The notes beneath the pieces were generated by a model, which ran no database searches, was not told the DNA's origin, and saw nothing but the letters and a program-made list of their open reading frames with translations. From Candidatus Firestoneibacteriota bacterium (lineage in GTDB: Bacteria > Oederibacteriota > JAAXVQ01 > JAUVAV01), in the NCBI GenBank assembly GCA_030635415.1, contig DAOVYW010000175.1, positions 1-5,194 of the forward strand: DNA of 5,194 nucleotides, read 5' to 3'. The first letter of the stretch is position 1. The number at the start of each line of letters is the position of its first letter. Both the position numbers and the translations under genes were made by a program. Below, one piece after another: positions 1 to 4,689 of this stretch.

Positions 1-2
1 CT

Positions 3-647
3 AATAAGGTTATGCTGAAAGTCAGGCCCAATGAGGAATACTCCATCGTGGTGCACAATCCGCTGCCGGTGAGAGTGGCGGTGGCGGTGGCTATTGACGG
101 ACTCAATTCAATTGACGGCAAGCGAACCTCCCCCCGGAACGCAAAAAAATGGATGATCGCGCCGAATTCTTCCATCACCGTCTCAGGTTGGCAGACCAGC
201 AAAAAAACCCTGCGGAAGTTCTTGTTTACCGAAGACACGGCAGCGTATGCACAGTGGAAAGAGAGCCGGGAAGGGAAGCCCTACGGCAAAAACATGGGCG
301 TGATCGGCCTGGCCTGGTTCTGGAACAGCCAGGAGTTGGACCGGGCGCTCCATCCGCCGGAGCCGTTCATCTCCGGCGAAGCGAAGATGCCGGGCGCCCC
401 GTCCGCCAGGAAAGCCAAGGCGTCCAGAAAGCGTCCGGGAAAAGCAGCGTCCCGGGCCGGCACCGGCATGGGCAAAGAGAAACATCACCGTGTCACCGAG
501 GTGCGGTTTGATGCGAATGCCGGTATGTTCTCAGTTAAGGACGTCATGAAAATCTATTACGAATTCGCCAAGGAGCCACCTGAGCCCCTGCCCTTTATCG
601 ACGAAGAGAGAGACACCATCCGCTTCGCGCCGGATATGCATAAGTAA
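3..647 (+). CDS. conserved protein of unknown function, 5'-partial
   Basis: I do not recognise a named function. The reading frame is open to the left edge. The ATG at 12 has only an AAGG two bases upstream, too close for a ribosome binding site, so the true start probably lies outside the window and ATG12 is likely an internal Met. Numbering from ATG12, residues about 8-115 look like a compact beta-rich domain. It has the signature VHNPLPVRVAVAVAIDGLN, then a GWQTS motif and a GVIGLAWFWN strand, which recalls a family of uncharacterised secreted or envelope proteins. A basic Ala/Lys/Arg/Pro-rich linker follows (about 126-150), then a conserved-looking tail starting GTGMGKEKHHRVTEV. No membrane segment is visible in this part; a signal peptide could lie in the missing N-terminus. 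The gene ends in a strong hairpin terminator and appears to be the last gene of its transcript. It is confidently a real gene, but its role is unknown. Confidence 0.8.
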   Translation, partial: NKVMLKVRPNEEYSIVVHNPLPVRVAVAVAIDGLNSIDGKRTSPRNAKKWMIAPNSSITVSGWQTSKKTLRKFLFTEDTAAYAQWKESREGKPYGKNMGVIGLAWFWNSQELDRALHPPEPFISGEAKMPGAPSARKAKASRKRPGKAASRAGTGMGKEKHHRVTEVRFDANAGMFSVKDVMKIYYEFAKEPPEPLPFIDEERDTIRFAPDMHK

Positions 648-681
648 TTACATGATTGCTTAATTAGTAAAAAATCGAGAA

Positions 682-729
682 ATAAATAAGTTCCTCCCGC
701 TTACACCTTAGCGGGAGGAACTTATTTAT
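682..729 (+). terminator. 20-bp perfect stem-loop, probable bidirectional terminator
   Basis: A 20-base arm (682-701) is perfectly complementary to 710-729, with an 8-base loop. The core is GTTCCTCCCGCT paired with AGCGGGAGGAAC, and the outer part of the stem is A/T only. It begins 34 bases after the stop codon of the left-edge gene. The A-rich run before it (about 669-689) and the TTATTTAT after the core would give U-rich tails in both directions. It therefore probably ends transcription from the plus-strand gene and could also stop readthrough from the right. Confidence 0.8.
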
Positions 730-944
730 AAGGAGTAAAGAATAAGTTTTTGTGGACCCACCCCAAATTGCATGTTTTGAATAATTGAAGAGAAATATCC
801 ACCGGTTAGTGAACCCGCATGTACTGGTAGACAATAATAAAAAAACTGTTAATGAAGCTCAAAATAATCCGACAATTACTATCTGCTTGTTAACTTATTC
901 TGAAAATATAATGCGTTATCTTATCAATTTAATTTGAGAACCTA
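730..944. other. AT-rich intergenic stretch without a recognisable gene
   Basis: No coding region can be supported between the hairpin at 682-729 and the transposase remnant. Stops are frequent in all frames and the composition is clearly richer in A/T than the flanking genes. The only structure seen is a weak 10-base inverted repeat (739-748 with 892-901), which may be chance in such sequence. The stretch probably contains decayed mobile-element DNA, since the transposase homology to its right begins abruptly. Confidence 0.5.
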
Positions 945-1211
945 CATGAGTTCAAAGGCTATAATCTATTTGATTATAAAAACTATCTTCATTTGGGAAT
1001 TGATCATACTAAGCAATTTGTGGAGGGTGATATTCATACAAACAATATTGAAAGCTTTTGGGCGACATTAAAACGTGGGATACTTGGTATTTATCACCAT
1101 GTTTCCGCTAAATATTTACAGAAATACTTGGATGAGTTTTGTTTGAGGTTTGAAAACCGTGCAAATTCCACAATGTTCAACAAGGTTTTAAAACAGGCTG
1201 CATACCGTTAA
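945..1211 (+). pseudogene. IS1595-family (ISXO2-like) transposase, C-terminal remnant
   Basis: The frame encodes about 88 residues matching the C-terminal end of ISXO2-like DDE transposases. It starts at an EFKGYN segment (948-965), which corresponds to the usual DEFKGY region, and contains HTNNIESFWATLKRGILGIY and the YLDEFCLRFENR block typical of this family. The third catalytic acid is probably the Glu of NNIES, with the Lys of TLKR seven residues later. That fits the E(6)K spacing of DDE enzymes. The N-terminal zinc-ribbon part and the first two catalytic Asp regions are absent, and the frame is closed by a stop at 930-932, so no functional transposase can be made. An in-frame TTG at 993 could be scored as a start, but it lies inside the homologous block and lacks a ribosome binding site. 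Base composition is more A/T-rich than the flanking genes. The stop codon overlaps the first bases of the palindromic repeat element. Confidence 0.88.
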
Positions 1212-1270
1212 TCGTTGACTCATATTAATGGTAACCCAAGACTTGAGCAATTAGTCTGCTTTTTCATATT

Positions 1271-1302
1271 GTCATTCCCGAATGCTCTTATCGGGAATCC
1301 AG
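1271..1302. repeat. REP-like hairpin unit, copy 1
   Basis: This 32-base unit begins GTCATTCCCG and ends CGGGAATCCAG. Its ATTCCCG and CGGGAAT blocks pair to form a hairpin. It is nearly the reverse complement of the second unit at 1333-1364. The GTCATTCCCG...CGGGAATCCAG pattern resembles dispersed palindromic repeats known from many bacterial genomes, so further copies elsewhere in this genome are likely. Confidence 0.7.
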
Positions 1303-1332
1303 AAGTTTTGATTTTAAAGGAATTAAAAGTCG

Positions 1333-1364
1333 CTGGATACCCGCTTACTACATGCGGGTATGAC
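1333..1364. repeat. REP-like hairpin unit, copy 2 (inverted)
   Basis: This 32-base unit begins CTGGATACCCG and ends CGGGTATGAC. It folds on itself through ATACCCG and CGGGTAT. Relative to copy 1 the outer pairing bases have changed together (ATTCCCG/CGGGAAT against ATACCCG/CGGGTAT). The hairpin is thus conserved by compensatory change, which suggests selection on, or propagation of, the folded form. Confidence 0.7.
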
Positions 1365-1425
1365 AAAATCCACTAATTGCTCAGGCTACCAGGTTACCTC
1401 ATTCATGAGTCAACGATTCACACCT

Positions 1426-1448
1426 CGATTACCTTTTATTATGAGTCA
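1426..1448 (-). repeat. extra copy of the repeat-end motif next to pflA
   Basis: On the minus strand this reads TGACTCAT, seven bases, then GGTAATC. It resembles the two ends of the palindromic element, which read TGACTCAT, six bases, GGTAACC. It lies 36 bases from the right-end copy in the same orientation, giving a short tandem pair, and stops 12 bases short of the pflA stop codon. It could be a remnant of a second element insertion. Confidence 0.5.
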
Positions 1449-1468
1449 CCGGGATAACCTCATCCCGG
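1449..1468 (-). terminator. possible weak terminator hairpin at the pflA stop
   Basis: CCGGGAT (1449-1455) pairs with ATCCCGG (1462-1468) across a 6-base loop. The hairpin spans the pflA TGA codon. On the minus strand it is followed by TGACTCATAATAAAAGG, which has no proper U-tract. It may protect the 3' end of the mRNA or terminate only weakly. Confidence 0.35.
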
Positions 1469-2215
1469 ATGAACCACCAAGCCTCTCTTTTGCAGCCGCG
1501 CGGCCGCCCGGCGCCACTGGGCCGGCGCCGGAGGCTTCAACTCCGCCAGGGAATATCGCATGCCCAACTCTTTCCATTTATGCACTCCCAGCCGGTGATA
1601 GGCTATCAGTTCAATCTCCGGCCGGTTCGGCAGTTCCAGCGCGTAATCCGCCAGGCTTTCCAGTTCCCGGGCCGAGTCATTGATGCCCGGCAATAAAATC
1701 CGGCGTATGGTCAGCCGGCCGGGAACTTCAGCTGCCAGGCGTCCAAAAACCAGAACCGGCCCCAGGCGGCGGCCGGTCAATTTCAAATGCAATTTCTCAT
1801 CCATGGCTTTAATATCCATTAGCACTATGTCGGTTACTGCCAGCAGATCGTGCCGCTTGGCCGGCGCGCAAGTGCCGTTGGTGTCCAGCGCAGTGTTAAG
1901 GCCTAATTCGTGGGCCGTTTTGAACAGGGCTCGCACAAACTCAGGCTGCTCAGAAGGTTCACCCCCGGAAGCCGTGACTCCCCCGCCTCCCTGGCGCAGG
2001 TAAGGCAGCAGTGTTTCCAGGCGTTCCCGCGCCTCATTCAGGGTCATACGCTCCGAACCCCTTTGAGACCAGGTATCCGGATTCTGGCAAAAGACACAGC
2101 GAAAATTACACCCGGCCAGGAAAAAAACGCACCGCAAGCCCGGACCGTCCCGGGTTCCCAGAGTTTCTATAGAATGAACGCGTCCGATAATTTTTTTCCG
2201 GTTATATGATTTCAT
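1460..2215 (-). CDS. pflA: pyruvate formate-lyase activating enzyme (radical SAM)
   Basis: This cytoplasmic activase uses a [4Fe-4S] cluster and S-adenosylmethionine to abstract hydrogen from the glycyl-radical Gly of PflB. From the ATG at 2215 it has 251 residues, close to the 246 of E. coli PflA. The family signature HSIETLGTRDGPG is at residues 14-26. The cluster motif CX3CX2C is Cys36, Cys40 and Cys43 in CNFRCVFC, and GGGGVTASGGEP is at 76-87. An ALDTNGT strand (109-115) and an MDIK strand (133-136) follow. There is no extra ferredoxin-like insert after the CX3CX2C motif, which favours a true PFL activase over activases of other glycyl radical enzymes. A longer frame from 2332 exists, but its first 39 codons lie inside pflB and look unlike the family. 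The start lies 14 bases inside the pflB end, so translation is probably coupled. The only good Shine-Dalgarno, AGGAGG, is 21 bases upstream within pflB. Confidence 0.95.
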   Translation of the reverse strand: MKSYNRKKIIGRVHSIETLGTRDGPGLRCVFFLAGCNFRCVFCQNPDTWSQRGSERMTLNEARERLETLLPYLRQGGGGVTASGGEPSEQPEFVRALFKTAHELGLNTALDTNGTCAPAKRHDLLAVTDIVLMDIKAMDEKLHLKLTGRRLGPVLVFGRLAAEVPGRLTIRRILLPGINDSARELESLADYALELPNRPEIELIAYHRLGVHKWKELGMRYSLAELKPPAPAQWRRAAARLQKRGLVVHPG

Positions 2216-4430
2216 GGAAAGTCCGGCGGAGGATTTCCTCCTGGTGCTCCCGCGAAAGCTTGGTGAAATGAACGGCATAACCGGAAACCCGGATCGTAAG
2301 CTGAGGATAATTCTCCGGATGGCGCATGGCATCTTTCAGCAAATCCCGGTTCAGGACATTGATATTTATATGATGTCCGCCCTTGGTGAAATAGCCGTCC
2401 AAAATTCTGCTTAAGTTGGAACTACGGTTGGGAAGATCCCGTCCCAGAGCTTGGGGCACAATGGAGAAGGTATTGGAAATACCGTCCCGGGCCGCATAAT
2501 AAGGCAGCTTGGCTATGGAATTAAGACTCGCTAATACGCCCTTTTGCTCCCGGCCATACATGGGATTGGCACCTGGAGCGAAGGGTTCTCCGGCCCGACG
2601 GCCGTCCGGCGTAGCCCCGGTTTTTTTTCCGTACGCTACATTGCTGGTAATCGTTAGAATTGACAATGTGGGATCGGCCCGGCGGTATATATAATGCTTG
2701 CGCAATTCCGTGATAAAAGTAATGACCAAATCCCGGGCCCGGTTATCGGCGCGTTCGTCATCGTTTCCAAAAGCCGGATAATCCCCCTTGATTTTGAATT
2801 CCCGGGTAAGTCCGCGCTTATCCCGGATAACCTCTACCTTGGTATAGCGAAGGGCACAGAGCGAATCCACAACTACCGAGAATCCAGCTATGCCAAAGGC
2901 CATGAGCCGGTCCAAGTTGGTATCCAGCAGTCCCATTTGAGCGGCTTCATAGTAATATTTATCATGGGTCCAGTGAATGACATTCATGATTTTTACGTAC
3001 TGCTGCGCCAGCCAGGATAAGACATAAACGAAATTTTTCTGTACTTGATCATAGTCGAGATACCGGCCTTTAATCGGCAGCACACCTGGGACCACTGTCT
3101 CGCCGCAAATTTCATCCCGTCCCTGGTTGAGCGCCAGCAGAAGCGCCTTGGCCAGATTGCAGCGAGCTCCAAAATACTGCATCTGGCTTCCGGCCTTTAA
3201 TAGCGAAACGCAGCAGGAGATCCCGTAATCATCCCCGGCCACCGGCCGCATCAGGTCGTCATTTTCAAACTGCAGGGCACTGGTCTTAACCGCCATCTCG
3301 GAGGCAAAGGTTTTCCAGATCTCCGGCAGGCGGGGAGAATACAGGACTGTTAGATTGGGTTCCGGCGCCGGCCCCAGATTATTCAAGGTCTGAAGAAAAC
3401 GATAATCGGTTTTTGTGACTTTAGTGCGGCCGTCGCTGGCCATTCCTCCCAGTACCAGCGTAACCCAGATTGGATCCCCGGCAAAAATCTCCTCGTACTC
3501 CGGAGGCCGCAGCTGCCGGATCAAGCGAAGCTTGATAACCAGATCATCGACTAGCTCCTGAGCCTGTTCCTCGGTTAATAACCCGGCTCTTAGATCACGT
3601 TCGAGGTAGATATCCAAAAAGGCCGAAATGCCGCCCATCGACATAGCCGCCCCGTCAGATTCCTTGGCCGCGGCCAGATACGCCAGGTAGAGCCACTGGA
3701 CCGCCTCACGCGCGTGGCGGGCCGGCCGGTTCAGGTCAAAACCATATTGCCGGCCCATGGCAACGGTTTCATTTAAAGCCTGGATTTGGATGGCTACCTC
3801 TTCCCGTAATCGAATATCCTTGGTTTCCATGGCGCCGTCCATTTTAGCCAGATCAGCTTGTTTCTCGCTTATAAGATACTTCAGGCCGTAAAGCGGCACT
3901 CTCCGGTAATCACCAATAATGCGCCCCCGGGCGTAGTTATCCGGCAGGCCGGTAATAATTCCCAACCGACGTAATTTCTTCATTTCCTCGGTATAAATGG
4001 AAAAGACCGCGTCATTATGCGATTTCCGGTAGCGGGTATAAATTTCTACGATTTTGGGATTGAGTTGATAGCCGTATGCCTGGCAGGCCTTTTGAACCAA
4101 CCGAACCCCGCCAACCGGCTTGACCGCCCGTTTCAGGGGACGATCGGTCTGTAAACCGAGAATGATTTCATTCTTCCTGTCAATATATCCCGGCCCATGG
4201 GACAGAATTCCACCAGGAACATCCACATCAATATCCAGAACGCCTCCCCGGCGGCGTTCTTCAGCCATTAACTTATTTGCTTTTTTCCACAGAGTTAAAG
4301 TCCGGCGGGTAGGACGAGCCAGAAATTCCGGCCCGCCTTCATAGGGCGTGAAATTACGGTAGATAAAATCCTGCACATCAATCTTAACCGACCAGCGTCC
4401 GCGTTTCAACATCTCGGTTTTCTTAGCCAT
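2202..4430 (-). CDS. pflB: formate C-acetyltransferase (pyruvate formate-lyase)
   Basis: This glycyl radical enzyme converts pyruvate and CoA to acetyl-CoA and formate in the anaerobic cytoplasm. At 742 residues it is full length (E. coli 760) and similar to PflB along its whole length. The catalytic pair is Cys406-Cys407 in GISCCVSL, matching E. coli Cys418-Cys419. The active-site Trp is Trp322 in GDPIWVT. The glycyl-radical site is Gly717 in IRVSGYAV near the C-terminus, matching E. coli Gly734. Other PFL blocks include TGLPDNYARGRIIGDYRR (160-177), ENDDLMRP (389-396) and TPDGRRAGEPF (607-617). The CCV pair and the RVSGYAV loop argue for true PFL over diol dehydratase-like or decarboxylase members. 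A short deletion around residue 682 (YFTKGGHH) explains part of the length difference. The start is fixed by AAGGAGGT eight bases before the ATG. pflA follows with a 14-base overlap, and a ZTP riboswitch precedes the gene. Confidence 0.97.
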   Translation of the reverse strand: MAKKTEMLKRGRWSVKIDVQDFIYRNFTPYEGGPEFLARPTRRTLTLWKKANKLMAEERRRGGVLDIDVDVPGGILSHGPGYIDRKNEIILGLQTDRPLKRAVKPVGGVRLVQKACQAYGYQLNPKIVEIYTRYRKSHNDAVFSIYTEEMKKLRRLGIITGLPDNYARGRIIGDYRRVPLYGLKYLISEKQADLAKMDGAMETKDIRLREEVAIQIQALNETVAMGRQYGFDLNRPARHAREAVQWLYLAYLAAAKESDGAAMSMGGISAFLDIYLERDLRAGLLTEEQAQELVDDLVIKLRLIRQLRPPEYEEIFAGDPIWVTLVLGGMASDGRTKVTKTDYRFLQTLNNLGPAPEPNLTVLYSPRLPEIWKTFASEMAVKTSALQFENDDLMRPVAGDDYGISCCVSLLKAGSQMQYFGARCNLAKALLLALNQGRDEICGETVVPGVLPIKGRYLDYDQVQKNFVYVLSWLAQQYVKIMNVIHWTHDKYYYEAAQMGLLDTNLDRLMAFGIAGFSVVVDSLCALRYTKVEVIRDKRGLTREFKIKGDYPAFGNDDERADNRARDLVITFITELRKHYIYRRADPTLSILTITSNVAYGKKTGATPDGRRAGEPFAPGANPMYGREQKGVLASLNSIAKLPYYAARDGISNTFSIVPQALGRDLPNRSSNLSRILDGYFTKGGHHININVLNRDLLKDAMRHPENYPQLTIRVSGYAVHFTKLSREHQEEILRRTFHEII

Positions 4431-4438
4431 TGAGCCCG

Positions 4439-4446
4439 ACCTCCTT
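4439..4446 (-). promoter_or_regulatory. pflB ribosome binding site
   Basis: The minus strand reads AAGGAGGT, an essentially perfect Shine-Dalgarno, eight bases before the pflB ATG. It lies downstream of the terminator U-tract, so it is free in any readthrough transcript. The riboswitch therefore most likely acts on transcription, not on translation. Confidence 0.9.
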
Positions 4447-4458
4447 CAGCCGTCCGGT

Positions 4459-4511
4459 TAAAAATAAAAAAGCCCGGACACCCGCTAAAAATTCCCGCGG
4501 GCAGCCCAGGC
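4459..4511 (-). terminator. riboswitch-controlled intrinsic terminator
   Basis: In RNA sense, GCCUGGGC (4511-4504) pairs with GUCCGGGC (4479-4472) with two G-U wobbles. CCCGC (4501-4497) then pairs with GCGGG (4485-4481), with a 2x1 internal loop between the two helices and an 11-base apical loop. The stem is followed at once by UUUUUUAUUUUUAA (4471-4458), a strong U-tract. The outer 5' arm is the conserved 3' strand of the ZTP aptamer. Terminator and ligand-bound aptamer are thus mutually exclusive, the arrangement expected of an ON switch. Confidence 0.9.
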
Positions 4512-4584
4512 GTTCGGCTACATGGCGTCTTCTCCCGGCTGCGCTCCCTAGTGGTTTTCCACCTGCGCCAGTTACACAGCCGTA
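4504..4584 (-). ncRNA. ZTP riboswitch aptamer (pfl motif)
   Basis: The minus-strand leader carries the conserved elements of the ZTP/ZMP-sensing pfl motif in order. P1 is CGGCUG (4582-4577) paired with CAGCCG (4541-4536). The J1/2 sequence ACUGGCGCA (4572-4564) follows. P2 is GUGG-AAAA-CCAC (4562-4551), then the conserved GGGAGCG (4548-4542). After a linker comes P3, GCC (4526-4524) pairing into GGGC (4507-4504). The pseudoknot pairs GGCG (4569-4566) with CGCC (4512-4509), inside the hallmark CGCCUGGGC. This class binds ZTP or ZMP (AICAR nucleotides), which signal a shortage of 10-formyl-tetrahydrofolate, and typically controls purine and one-carbon genes. Here it sits 73 bases before pflB and is followed by an intrinsic terminator. 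Identification rests on conserved sequence and pairing seen here; ligand binding is inferred from the class. Confidence 0.94.
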
Positions 4585-4595
4585 ATATTAAAATC

Positions 4596-4624
4596 CTTTT
4601 AACAGATTAATCCCCTGCTGTCAA
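4596..4624 (-). promoter_or_regulatory. sigma-70-type promoter of the pfl operon
   Basis: On the minus strand a perfect -35 box TTGACA (4624-4619) is followed by a 16- or 17-base spacer and a weaker -10, read as TTAAAA or TAAAAG (4602-4596). Transcription would start near 4589, a few bases before P1 of the aptamer, exactly where a riboswitch leader should begin. This supports the promoter although its -10 is poor. Confidence 0.7.
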
Positions 4625-4689
4625 GCACCCTTTAGTTACCTCTTCGCGCATAATTAAAATGGATAAGAGCGATACCGAAATAACCCGGG

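Larger units (their letters stand above)
1210..1418. repeat. 209-bp imperfect palindromic, MITE-like element
   Basis: The two ends are inverted copies of each other. AATCGTTGACTCAT at 1210-1223 is exactly complementary to 1405-1418. Further in, GGTAACC (from about 1230) matches GGTTACC at 1391-1397, and TGAGCAATTAGT (from about 1244) matches ACTAATTGCTCA at 1373-1384. Inside these lie two REP-like hairpin units in opposite orientation. No open reading frame of note lies inside. The structure (terminal inverted repeats, non-coding, beside a transposase remnant) is that of a miniature inverted-repeat element. No target-site duplication is evident at the ends. Whether the IS1595-like remnant belongs to it is unproven. 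Confidence 0.72.

Noticed and set aside
149..511. Overlapping open frames on both strands within the left-edge gene
   Set aside because: They show no recognisable domain, while the frame ending at 647 has conserved-looking motifs throughout. They are shadows of that gene.
739..901. 10-base inverted repeat AGAATAAGTT / AACTTATTCT as possible IS ends
   Set aside because: It is short, A/T-rich and does not bracket the transposase remnant. It is easily chance in this composition.
993..1211. Intact 72-residue gene starting at TTG 993
   Set aside because: The transposase homology continues upstream in the same frame to about 948, and the TTG has no ribosome binding site. It is an internal codon of a remnant.
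1210..1450. CRISPR array
   Set aside because: The repeats are inverted and variable, without regular direct repeats and unique spacers of constant length. No cas gene was recognised.
1360..1683. 107-codon plus-strand frame across the repeat and the pflA 3' end
   Set aside because: It is antisense to pflA, Pro/Ala-rich from GC-rich complement, has no ribosome binding site and crosses the repeat boundary.
2216..2332. N-terminal extension of pflA (longer in-frame start at 2332)
   Set aside because: The 39 extra codons lie wholly inside the pflB coding end, are Arg/Ser-rich and do not resemble PflA. The family start aligns with ATG 2215.
4585..4590. TAATAT as an alternative -10 box for the pfl promoter
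   Set aside because: It is 28 bases from the TTGACA box, too far for a sigma-70 pair. It would also start transcription inside the aptamer P1.
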